Source of the DNA: KBS-96 sp049585195
GTDB taxonomy: Bacteria > Acidobacteriota > Terriglobia > Bryobacterales > Bryobacteraceae
DNA length: 64,000 bases
Reading direction: 5' to 3'
NCBI GenBank assembly: GCA_049585195.1
Contig: JBAUZG010000326.1
Span: forward strand, 1 to 64,000
Part shown: in pieces, positions 16,830 through 24,313 of the stretch
Layout: every line of letters starts with the position of its first letter
How positions within the stretch are numbered: the first letter of the stretch is position 1
Position numbers and translations under genes: made by a program
Notes under the pieces: generated by a model
Database searches by the model: none
Told to the model about the DNA's origin: nothing
The model's input: the letters and a program-made list of their open reading frames with translations, nothing else

Positions 16830-16904
16830 TCTCCATTTCCCGCCAATGGGCATCAACAGGCCGCTCCGCCACAAACACAATCGACTTTGCCAAAATGAAG
16901 ATTC

Positions 16905-18965
16905 ATGCCACAGCTCAAGCATTCCGTCTGTGCGCTCGATTGCCCGGATTGCTGCTCGCTAACTGTCGATGTCGATGAAAACGGCCGTGCCGTGCGTTTG
17001 CGCGGCGATTCGAATCATCCCGTCACTCGCGGCTTTCTCTGCGGTAAAGTCGCGCAGTACCTCGAGCGTGTCTATCACCCCGACCGTTTGCTGTTTCCGC
17101 AGCGCCGCGTAGGAGCAAAGGGCGAAGGCCGCTTCGAGCGCATCTCGTGGGATGAGGCGCTGGGTGAGATTGCTTTCCGCCTGGCCGAAATCTCGAAACA
17201 GGACGGGCCCGAGGCGATTCTGCCTTACAGTTATGCCGGTACCATGGGTTTGCTGAACGGCTCAGGCATGGATCGGCGCTTCTTCCATCGGCTCGGAGCG
17301 TCGCGGCTCGATCGAACGATCTGTTCGGCGGCGGGAACCGCAGCGCTGGCTGCCTCCCAGGGCGTTTCGCTCGGCACCGAACCCGAACAGTTCTCGCAAG
17401 CGAAGCTAATCATTGCCTGGGGCGCCAATGTTCTCGGCACCAATGTGCATCTTTGGCCTTTTATCGTCGAAGCCAGGCGCAACGGTGCGAAATTTTTCGT
17501 CATCGATCCCGTCCAGAACCGCACGGGCCGCCTGTCAGATCGGCATTTTGCGGTGAATCCCGGCTCCGATCTGGCTCTCGCACTCGGCATGATTCACGTC
17601 ATCCTTCGCGAGGGCTGGCAAGATCGCGATTACATCGACCGGCACACCAACGGCTTTCACGAACTGTGCAAGCTGGCGCAAGGCTACGACCCGCAACGGG
17701 TTTCAAATCTGACGGGACTCACAAGCAATGAAATTGAACTGCTCGCTACCGAATATGCTCACTCGCGCCCAGCCGCCATTCGTGTCAATTACGGAGTGCA
17801 GCGAAGCGAGCGAGGCGGCGCTGCTATCCGCGCCATAGCAGCTCTACCGGCGATTACCGGCTCGTGGAAGGAGCCGGGCGGAGGATTGCAGCTCAGCACT
17901 TCCGGAGCATTCCAGTTCAACAAAGCTGCGCTCGAGCGGCCCGATCTGCAATGGGAATCTCCGCTTGGGCGGGAAGCTCGCCTGGTTAACATGGCGCAAC
18001 TCGGCCGTGCCCTCACCGCCCTGTCCGATCCCCCTGTCAAAGCGCTTGTCGTCTACAACTCGAATCCGGCAGCCATCGCGCCGCGCCAGGCGCTGGTCGT
18101 CGAGGGTTTGCGCCGAGCTGATTTGTTTACGGTCGTTCTCGAGCAATTCCAAACCGATACTGCCGATTACGCAGATATTTTGCTGCCGGTAACGACCTTC
18201 CTTGAACATACGGATTTGTACCGCGCCTACGGTCACTACTACGTTCAACTTGCCCGTCCGGCGATTGAAGCTCGCGCCGAGGCTAAGAGCAACGTTGAAA
18301 TCTTCCGGCTGCTTTCCGAGCGCATGGGCTTTACCGAAGGCTGCTTCTCCGAGACAGACGACGACATGATCCGGCACGCGCTGAACACTCAGTCGAAATA
18401 TCTGAAAGGCGTTACGCTCGAACGGCTAGATCGCGAGCACTGGATACGGCTCGAGCTGAATGGCTCCAGCCAGCCGTTCCTCCCGTTCGAGAATGGCGGC
18501 TTCCGGACACCCTCGGGCAAATTCGAATTTGGCGCGGAATCCCTCGCTTATGAGCCGCCGGTTGAATCGCGCCACGGCGACCAGGAACTGGCGTTCCGCT
18601 ACCCTCTCGAATTCATCCCCGCCAAGAACGACGACAGCATGAATTCGACGTTTGGAAACCGACACAGTGTCGACCTTCAGACAGCCTTTTGCGAAATGAA
18701 CGAAGAAGACGCTAAGCTCCGGGGAGTTGGCACTGGAGACGCGGTTCGCGTTTATAACGATCGCGGCGAGTGCTTTCTCGAGGTGCGTGTAACCCAAACC
18801 GTCCGCCCGGGGATATTGCGCGGCCGAAGCGTACGCTGGAATAAGCTTTCGCCCGGCGGCCTGGGGGTTAATTCAGTCACGTCCGACCGGCTCACAGACA
18901 TCGGTGGAGGGCCGACGTTTTTTTCGTGCTTGGTACAAGTAGAGAAATGTACCCTCCCCGCCTGA
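16905..18965 (+). CDS. Molybdopterin-dependent oxidoreductase with [4Fe-4S] site
   Basis: 686 aa, DMSO-reductase superfamily. The N-terminal iron-sulfur site CALDCPDCCSL with a fourth Cys in GFLCGK gives the C-x3-C-x3-C...C pattern. The Mo-bisPGD domains follow: 'RISWDEALGEIAFRL', 'AGTMGLLNGSGMDRRFFHRLG', 'LIIAWGANVLGTNVH', 'LVVYNSNPAAIAPRQ', 'ADILLPVTTFLEHTDLY' and a C-terminal dinucleotide-binding domain with 'NDRGECFLEVRVT'. No Tat or Sec signal is seen, so it is probably cytosolic, resembling thiosulfate/polysulfide or formate-dehydrogenase-like single-subunit enzymes. The substrate is not determinable. The next gene starts inside its 3' end. Confidence 0.9.
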   Translation: MPQLKHSVCALDCPDCCSLTVDVDENGRAVRLRGDSNHPVTRGFLCGKVAQYLERVYHPDRLLFPQRRVGAKGEGRFERISWDEALGEIAFRLAEISKQDGPEAILPYSYAGTMGLLNGSGMDRRFFHRLGASRLDRTICSAAGTAALAASQGVSLGTEPEQFSQAKLIIAWGANVLGTNVHLWPFIVEARRNGAKFFVIDPVQNRTGRLSDRHFAVNPGSDLALALGMIHVILREGWQDRDYIDRHTNGFHELCKLAQGYDPQRVSNLTGLTSNEIELLATEYAHSRPAAIRVNYGVQRSERGGAAIRAIAALPAITGSWKEPGGGLQLSTSGAFQFNKAALERPDLQWESPLGREARLVNMAQLGRALTALSDPPVKALVVYNSNPAAIAPRQALVVEGLRRADLFTVVLEQFQTDTADYADILLPVTTFLEHTDLYRAYGHYYVQLARPAIEARAEAKSNVEIFRLLSERMGFTEGCFSETDDDMIRHALNTQSKYLKGVTLERLDREHWIRLELNGSSQPFLPFENGGFRTPSGKFEFGAESLAYEPPVESRHGDQELAFRYPLEFIPAKNDDSMNSTFGNRHSVDLQTAFCEMNEEDAKLRGVGTGDAVRVYNDRGECFLEVRVTQTVRPGILRGRSVRWNKLSPGGLGVNSVTSDRLTDIGGGPTFFSCLVQVEKCTLPA

Positions 18966-19447
18966 AGCTCCTGAGCTTCGTGGTCTTTCTTTCCGCCGTT
19001 TTGCTGCCGTCCACCGGTTGCCACCCGCGTGGCCCGCAGAGCGTCATCCGAATGTCCGATCTCCATACCCAGAAGCAGCTTATGAGCGGCTTCTACGAGC
19101 TGGAAGCAGGCGCTTGGCGCTGGACCGCAAAAGCCTTTACGGTCAGCTTAAAGGTCCCGAACGATGCTGCGTCAAAGGGAGCGGTGCTCATCCTGCAAGG
19201 CACCATCGTTCCCGACGCGCTGGCGAACGGACCGCTCGAGGTCAGTTCGTCCGTCGAAGGTACTCCCCTTACTAGCCAATCTTTCTCCAAGTCCGGCGAG
19301 ATGATCTATCGCGTTGACGTCCCCGCCACAGCCCTCCAAAGGCCTGTTGTCATCGTCAAATTCGTCTTGAGCGCCACACATAGGGTCCCCGGCGATCTGC
19401 GGGATCTAGGTGTGATTTCGAGCGTCATCAGCCTTCGTTCGAAGTAA
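18947..19447 (+). CDS. Putative lipoprotein
   Basis: 166 aa from ATG 18947, overlapping the end of the oxidoreductase gene by 19 bp in another frame; the open frame begins at 18926 but this start gives a good signal. The N-terminus LLSFVVFLSAVLLPSTGC ends in a lipobox with Cys25. The mature part is beta-rich ('FTVSLKVPNDAASKGAVLIL', 'PLEVSSSVEGTPLTSQSF', 'VPATALQRPVVIVKFVL'), like an Ig or CBM-like fold. No family recognised. Overlap with the molybdoenzyme implies one transcript. Confidence 0.6.
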   Translation: MYPPRLKLLSFVVFLSAVLLPSTGCHPRGPQSVIRMSDLHTQKQLMSGFYELEAGAWRWTAKAFTVSLKVPNDAASKGAVLILQGTIVPDALANGPLEVSSSVEGTPLTSQSFSKSGEMIYRVDVPATALQRPVVIVKFVLSATHRVPGDLRDLGVISSVISLRSK

Positions 19448-19794
19448 ACGTTTCTACCCCGGCCGCGTCACAGATAGGTCGCCACCGTGGGGCCCGGAAG
19501 GAGCGAAATTTTTCGAACTTGTGAGAAATTCCCCCCGCCGCCACACTATTCCGTAAACGGTATGACAGGCGGCAAAGGAAATAGGCGGCCTACTCCATTT
19601 CTAGTAGTAACCAGGCCGCAAACTCGTAGCGTCTGATGGGCTTTCGGGGTATGCGAATTGGGAAGCAGAAAGGATTGAATCGGGTATAAAGTTCATGGCC
19701 AGAAGAGACGATATGGGGAACAGTTGCCAGGACCGGACCCGGAATCTCCCTGGTTATTCGGAGCGCTGGCCGTTTTCAGAGAGTTTTTTGGCAA

Positions 19795-19811
19795 TGGCCG
19801 CACAATTGCTT
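19795..19811 (+). promoter_or_regulatory. Candidate sigma-54 (-24/-12) promoter
   Basis: TGGCCGCACAATTGCTT: TGGC at 19795-19798 and TTGC at 19806-19809, exactly the spacing of the sigma-54 consensus TGGCACG-N4-TTGCT. The match misses the middle ACG positions. The start point would fall near 19821, in front of the stem-loop region and about 280 nt before the DksA-like gene. No enhancer-binding protein is encoded nearby. Confidence 0.4.
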
Positions 19812-19859
19812 AGCACGTGTGGTATGATTTGGAGATCTCTCGGGCAGTTGCTTCGAGGC

Positions 19860-19965
19860 TGCAGTGCCAGAAGTGGCAAACCGGTGGGGGTGCACCGGGT
19901 GGAAAAGCTTTGCGCCCCGATAATCCGGCTAGCCAGCAGCGCCTTGATACTGGACGTCCCAGAGA
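19860..19965 (+). ncRNA. Candidate structured RNA / leader (possibly GEMM-like)
   Basis: Several stems are nested here: GCCA-gaag-TGGC (19865-19876), CCGGTG...CACCGG (19881-19898) and GGCTAGCC. GGCAAACC at 19875-19882 followed by a hairpin and GGGTGGAAAAGC at 19897-19908 recalls the c-di-GMP-I (GEMM) riboswitch order GCAAACC...GGGACGCAAAGC, but the second block matches only 8 of 12 positions and the 3' half is not convincing. It may be an unrelated leader RNA or nothing. Confidence 0.25.
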
Positions 19966-20098
19966 TATACAACGTGGCGATTGTGTGTTACCGTTTTTGA
20001 ACCTTTTCGGTTAGCAACGCGTCTATACGGAAGGTTTCTAAAGTAGGCCTTGGGTTGAGTAGGAACTGTTGAGAGTGAGAGAAGGAGAATAACAAAAA

Positions 20099-20485
20099 AT
20101 GACAAAACAAGAACTGAGCAAATTCAAAAAAATTCTAGAAGTAAAGCGGGACGAACTCGAGCAAGTAGTGCGGAAGCGCGATGCCATCACCATCGAGAAG
20201 AGCGCCGACGCGTTAGACGAGGTTCAACATGCCGCTGAGCGGGAACTGGCTATTCGCAATCTTGACCGCGAATCACATTTATTGCGGAACGTACGTTCGG
20301 CCTTGGCACGCATTGAAGATGGTTCGTTCGGAATCTGCGTCCATTGCGAGGAAGAAATCAGTCCGAAGCGCTTGAACGCTGTACCGTGGACGGCCCTCTG
20401 TATCCAATGTCAGGAGCAGGCTGACCGGAACCGCGAAGAAGGCAACAACGAGATGTTCGAGGAGATGCTCGTGAGCGCTGCTTAA
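20099..20485 (+). CDS. DksA/TraR-family zinc-finger protein
   Basis: 128 aa. An N-terminal coiled coil ('FKKILEVKRDELEQVVRKRD'; the acidic tip residues of DksA are not obvious) is followed by a C4 zinc finger: ICVHCEEEISPKRLNAVPW then ALCIQCQEQA, giving CxxC-x17-CxxC. DksA-like proteins insert into the secondary channel of RNA polymerase and adjust transcription with ppGpp; this one could do so or be a paralogue of other use. It is a single-gene unit with a long leader and a strong terminator. Confidence 0.85.
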   Translation: MTKQELSKFKKILEVKRDELEQVVRKRDAITIEKSADALDEVQHAAERELAIRNLDRESHLLRNVRSALARIEDGSFGICVHCEEEISPKRLNAVPWTALCIQCQEQADRNREEGNNEMFEEMLVSAA

Positions 20486-20517
20486 AAGCTGGAAATCTCT
20501 CGCATCTCACTGTCTTA

Positions 20518-20562
20518 CCCGGCGCGTGACGATCGAAACCGGTTTCACGCGCCGGTTTTTTA
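20518..20562 (+). terminator. Rho-independent terminator after the DksA-like gene
   Basis: A perfect 11-bp stem, CCGGCGCGTGA at 20519-20529 and TCACGCGCCGG at 20545-20555, closes a 15-nt loop and is followed directly by TTTTTT. It lies 33 bp after the stop at 20485. Confidence 0.92.
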
Positions 20563-20778
20563 TTTCTTGTGCGGGGCTCCGGTTTCCGAAGAGAGAATCT
20601 TGTCGGCCGTCTCTGGCTTCCCCGACTTTTGGGGTGCCCTCAGCTGCGGCGCGAGGCTTTCGCCCACGATCACGTGCTCCGGTTTCAGGGGTTCGAGCCC
20701 CTCGTTCCGCAGGCGTTCGATCTGCGCTGGGTCGGGCATAAGAGTCCGGACGGCCATGCCGCCAATCATTGGCCGCAT
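20560..20778 (-). CDS. Small hypothetical protein after the orphan permease
   Basis: 72 aa beginning with ATG 20778, one base after the stop of the upstream permease gene. The sequence is charged and proline-rich ('DPAQIERLRNEGLEPLKPEH'), with no signal, helix or motif. The stop lies in the T-run of the opposing terminator. A ribosome site is not evident, though translational re-initiation from the permease is possible. It may be a chance frame. Confidence 0.3.
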   Translation of the reverse strand: MRPMIGGMAVRTLMPDPAQIERLRNEGLEPLKPEHVIVGESLAPQLRAPQKSGKPETADKILSSETGAPHKK

Positions 20779-20779
20779 T

Positions 20780-23446
20780 TCATTCCGCACGAACTGCCGC
20801 CATCGGATCAATGCGCGTAGCCCTTCGCGCTGGCACGTAGCAAGCAACCAGAGCCGCTCCCAAAACTGCCAGAACGACAGCAGCAGCCGTCATAGGAACT
20901 TCGGAACTGATTCCGTAAACCTGGCCGGATAGCCATCGCATCAGACAAAACCAGACAAACAGCCCTGACGTAACCCCGACTGCGACAGGCCGCATCCCCT
21001 GTCGAAGGATCGACAGCAGGATACGGGAATTGGACGCGCCGAGCGCTATCCGAATGCCAATCTCTTGGGTTTGCCGGCTTACAAAATAGGCGACTACTCC
21101 GTAGATTCCGCCCACCGTTAAGAACAGGCCGATCATTCCAAGAACAATCAGCAACGAAGAATAGAGTTGCGCCGAGTTCGTCGAACTAGCCAGGCGGTCC
21201 TCCATCGTGGCTACATCTCCAAATGGCAGGTTCGGATCGATGCGGTGAATTGCCTGCTCGATCGGTCGAAGGAACAGCGCCGGATTCGCTCTGGTGCGCG
21301 CAACGACAAACAACGACTGTTCCGTCCAGTGCCAAGGGTGAATCGAAACCTGGTCAAAAGGTATGTAGATCGTCGGTGGAGCTTCAGCCAGCAGGCCGTT
21401 GTCCCGAACGTCGCCCACCACTCCCACAACCTGCCAGGCGGGTTCCCGCTCAAGCTCTGGAATGCGTATCACCTGCCCCACCGGGGTGCCACGTGGCCAC
21501 AAATGCCGCGCCAGCGTCTGGTTAATCATCGCCACGTTCCTCGACGCTGCTCGATCGAGCACCGAAAACTCGCGCCCTTGCTCGAGCGGTATGCGAAGGA
21601 CAGAGAAATAATTCGGGCTGACGTACCGTAGTTCCGCCGCGAGATCTTTTTCGAGAGGCGGCGAAACGGCATCTCGCTTCACTGCCAGGCCCATGCTCTT
21701 CGATGCCAGCGGGACCTTTGATGCGAGCGCAACAGATAGTACGCCCGGTACGGTCTCGATCTCGTCAGCGATTCGCTTATACGTGTTCCCTACCTGCTCC
21801 GCAGTGCGGTATTGCGCGGCGGGAAGAGCCGTCCGCGCGGCTAGCACATACGATGGATCAAATCCTGGCTTCGTGTGTTCGGCCGCAATAGCGGCGCGAA
21901 TAAACACACCCGCTGTCAGCATTAGCGCCACCGAAAGCGCTGCCTGGACGGCAATGAATCCATTTCTCAGTCTGCTCGCGACCGGTCCCGAGGATGTTCT
22001 TCCGCCTTGGCGGAGGCCCGATTGAACATCCAACTGTGAGGCTTGCCACGCCGGAAAAATTCCAAACAAAACACTGCTTCCACATGCTAAGAACAGCGCG
22101 AAGACTAGAGTGGTGGGGTCGAGCCGGGCCTCCGCGATCCGCGGCATACTGGCGGGAGCCAGCGCCACAATCGCACTTACCCCTAGCTGCGCGGCTCCCA
22201 AACCGAGGATCGCGCCAGCGAGCGCCAGCATCAGGCTCTCCGTCAGAAGCTGCCGGACGATTCGTGTCCTCGCCGCTCCCAAGGCCGCGCGGATCGCAAA
22301 TTCTTTTTGGCGAGCGGCGCCGCGCGCGAGCAAAAGGTTGGCGACATCGAAACACGCAATGGCGAGAACAAATCCGGCGGCTCCGAGCAATAAAAACAGC
22401 CGGCGGCCGTAGTCGCCAACGAGATCAGCCGAAAATAGGCCCACGCGAATGCCGCGCCCGCGATTCATGTCCGGATAGCGCACCTGAAGCTCGCGGCCGA
22501 GGACATTCATTTCGGCCTGCGCTTGCTTCAGGCTCGCCGATGGCCTAAGCTGTCCAACCACCTCGAGCACGCCACCCGTCCAGGTCATCTCCTGGCCGCT
22601 CAACCTCAACGGCGTCCACAGCTCTTCGCCGCCTGGCTTCAGGTCAAGCGCCGAGTCCATCACGCCAATCACCGTGTATGGAACCGCGTCTAGATGGATT
22701 TGGCGATCGACGATATTCGGATCGCCGCCGAATCGAGCTTTCCATAGGCGGTTGCTCACGACAACAACCCGAGCGCCTCCGAGCCGGTCCTCTTCTACCG
22801 TGAAGGTTCTGCCCAGCTTTGGCTCAGCGCCGAACACGCGGAAGAACTCGGACGACACCAACCCTGCTGCTATTTGTACAGGGTCTCCTCCGTCAGTGAG
22901 TGTAAAGGTCGAGGGTTCAATCGCTGCGAGGTTGCTGAACGAACGGCTTTCCCTTCGCCAGGAATCGAAGTTGCGCGGTGTCACCTCGTCATCCAAGCCG
23001 TCCCGAGTCGACCACAGAGCGACGATTCGATTCGGATTCGGAAAGGGCAGCGGCTTCAAGACAACCGTATAAACGACGCTAAAAATAGCCGTCGTCAGTC
23101 CAATACCCAGAACGAGCGTCAGCAGCGCAACCGCCGTCGAGAAAGCGCTGCGCTTCAACTGTTTCGCGGCATAGCGAATGTCTTGAAGCCAACCCGCGAC
23201 GTATACCTTGCGCTGTACTTGGCGCGCGTTCTGGCTCGCGATCTGCCGGCAAATTTTCCGGACTCCGTTGACGTTTCCGAATTCCTGAAAACTACGCGCG
23301 CGGGCGGCTTCTCTCGTCAGCCCTCCTTCCATCAGCTCTTGTATTTTCGATTCGAGATGGAACTCCAGCTCATCGTCCACGTCGGCGCCCGTATCGGGCC
23401 CGAAAAACCTCAAGTATCGTCTCCAACGAGGTATGCGCGCCATCAC
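20780..23446 (-). CDS. ABC transporter permease, acidobacterial duplicated orphan (ADOP) type
   Basis: 888 aa. A cytoplasmic prefix (residues 1-90, with 'DDELEFHLESKIQELMEGGLTREAARA', the typical opening of this family) precedes two MacB/FtsX permease halves. The first has TM near 100 (FSTAVALLTLVLGIGLTTAIF), a large MacB-type periplasmic domain at about 125-370 and TMs at 380-490. The second repeats this at 510-880 and ends 'VPARRATRIDPMAAVRAE'. No ATPase gene is adjacent, hence 'orphan'. The biological cargo is unknown; MacB relatives export peptides, lipoproteins or antibiotics. It overlaps the PadR gene by 4 bp, so that repressor probably controls it. Confidence 0.9.
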   Translation of the reverse strand: MMARIPRWRRYLRFFGPDTGADVDDELEFHLESKIQELMEGGLTREAARARSFQEFGNVNGVRKICRQIASQNARQVQRKVYVAGWLQDIRYAAKQLKRSAFSTAVALLTLVLGIGLTTAIFSVVYTVVLKPLPFPNPNRIVALWSTRDGLDDEVTPRNFDSWRRESRSFSNLAAIEPSTFTLTDGGDPVQIAAGLVSSEFFRVFGAEPKLGRTFTVEEDRLGGARVVVVSNRLWKARFGGDPNIVDRQIHLDAVPYTVIGVMDSALDLKPGGEELWTPLRLSGQEMTWTGGVLEVVGQLRPSASLKQAQAEMNVLGRELQVRYPDMNRGRGIRVGLFSADLVGDYGRRLFLLLGAAGFVLAIACFDVANLLLARGAARQKEFAIRAALGAARTRIVRQLLTESLMLALAGAILGLGAAQLGVSAIVALAPASMPRIAEARLDPTTLVFALFLACGSSVLFGIFPAWQASQLDVQSGLRQGGRTSSGPVASRLRNGFIAVQAALSVALMLTAGVFIRAAIAAEHTKPGFDPSYVLAARTALPAAQYRTAEQVGNTYKRIADEIETVPGVLSVALASKVPLASKSMGLAVKRDAVSPPLEKDLAAELRYVSPNYFSVLRIPLEQGREFSVLDRAASRNVAMINQTLARHLWPRGTPVGQVIRIPELEREPAWQVVGVVGDVRDNGLLAEAPPTIYIPFDQVSIHPWHWTEQSLFVVARTRANPALFLRPIEQAIHRIDPNLPFGDVATMEDRLASSTNSAQLYSSLLIVLGMIGLFLTVGGIYGVVAYFVSRQTQEIGIRIALGASNSRILLSILRQGMRPVAVGVTSGLFVWFCLMRWLSGQVYGISSEVPMTAAAVVLAVLGAALVACYVPARRATRIDPMAAVRAE

Positions 23447-23799
23447 GACTCCTTGAACGCCGGCTTATTCGTTGCCCCGAGAATCTTCGCCACCGCAGCC
23501 GTGTAGTGTTCCCACGTGGTCAGTTCCTTCCGCAACTCCCGCCGTCCTACGGGGCTTAAGCGGTAGTATCTGGCTTTGCGGTTGTTTTCCGATAGTCCCC
23601 ACTCCGCTTCGATCCAGCCTCTTGCTTCCATGCGGTAGAGCGCCGGATATAACGCACCTTCTTCGACCAGCAAGGCGGAATCGCTCTGCTGGCGAATCCA
23701 GTGCGCTATCGCGTAGCCATGCAGCGGCCCCCACGCGAGTGTTTTGAGGATCAGAAGATCGAGCGTGCCGCGAACCAATTCGAGCGAAGGTTTTTCCAT
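23443..23799 (-). CDS. PadR-family transcriptional regulator
   Basis: 118 aa. The winged-helix signature of PadR is clear: 'GTLDLLILKTLAWGPLHGYAIAHWI', 'LLVEEGALYPALYRMEARGWIEAEW' and NNRKARYYRLSPVGRREL. These proteins bind as dimers to inverted repeats and usually repress the following transporter; here the orphan permease gene overlaps by 4 bp. An inverted repeat overlapping the likely -10 box of its own promoter (23815-23855) suggests autoregulation. Confidence 0.95.
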   Translation of the reverse strand: MEKPSLELVRGTLDLLILKTLAWGPLHGYAIAHWIRQQSDSALLVEEGALYPALYRMEARGWIEAEWGLSENNRKARYYRLSPVGRRELRKELTTWEHYTAAVAKILGATNKPAFKES

Positions 23800-23814
23800 T
23801 CAGCGTTCCAGTAA

Positions 23815-23855
23815 GAATTATAGGGGAAAGTATATCGCAGTTCCCCTAAGAATTC
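23815..23855 (-). promoter_or_regulatory. Inverted-repeat operator over the padR -10 box
   Basis: Read on the plus strand, TAGGGGAA (23821-23828) and TTCCCCTA (23841-23848) form a perfect inverted repeat with a 12-bp spacer, extended by flanking GAATT/AATTC. On the minus strand the right arm merges into TATAAT (23822-23817), a good -10 box 17 nt before the padR ATG. A repressor bound here would block the polymerase. Confidence 0.65.
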
Positions 23856-24043
23856 AATGGAACGCGGCCGTTTGGCGCACGCTTTAGCGTGCTGGAGCGA
23901 GCTTTAGCCGAACTTCGTCACCGGACCGCTTACTTGCGTGCGCGGCTCGGCCAAACAGTTGAATCCACAAGCTTCGCTTCCGAGCCACGACCGCGAGGGA
24001 GTGGTTGTGACGAGGTTAGGTTAGCGTGCTCTCCACTCGGTTG

Positions 24044-24313
24044 TCAGAAATTCCGAGTAACTTCTCCCAACCACGCGCTCACCAGCCGCAACGAATCGCC
24101 CTGGGCTGTCGAATGCACCTTCTGCGCCGCCATCGCAAATTCATGCGCCCGGCGAAAGTCGCCTGCTTCAAGCGACCGCCGAACTTCCTCGCGGAGCCGC
24201 CAGGCTTTCGCGGCGACGAGCATCACTGGCTTTAGGTCGGCTCCGCAGCGCGAGCAAACGCGCGTGCCGCGAAATCGCGCGCGGCAAACGGGACAAGACA
24301 GGGCTGCGTTCAA
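24044..24313 (-). CDS. Small zinc-ribbon protein of the Hsp70 operon
   Basis: 89 aa. The N-terminus MNAALSCPVCRARFRGTRVCSRCGADL has two CxxC knuckles, a rubredoxin-type zinc ribbon. The remaining 60 residues are predicted helical ('LREEVRRSLEAGDFRRAHEFAMAAQ', one TPR-like hairpin). It is the last gene of the five-gene chaperone operon, overlapping the Hsp70 gene by 4 bp. The zinc ribbon could serve as client- or partner-binding element; the function is unknown. Confidence 0.7.
   Translation of the reverse strand: MNAALSCPVCRARFRGTRVCSRCGADLKPVMLVAAKAWRLREEVRRSLEAGDFRRAHEFAMAAQKVHSTAQGDSLRLVSAWLGEVTRNF

Larger units (their letters stand above)
19448..20098. other. 650-bp gap without a convincing gene
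   Basis: No reading frame here has protein-like composition; the frame 19695-20000 is unconvincing. It contains a sigma-54-like element (19795-19811) and a cluster of short stem-loops (19865-19955) before the DksA-like gene. Just before that gene, AGGAG at 20083-20087 lies 11 nt before the ATG, a slightly long spacing. Confidence 0.6.

Noticed and set aside
19695..20000. 101-aa open frame in the gap before the DksA-like gene
   Set aside because: Composition and codon use are not protein-like, and it crosses the stem-loop cluster.
20690..20710. GGGGTTCGAGCCCC resembling a tRNA T-arm
   Set aside because: No acceptor stem, D-arm or anticodon arm can be placed around it; it lies in a small coding frame on the other strand.
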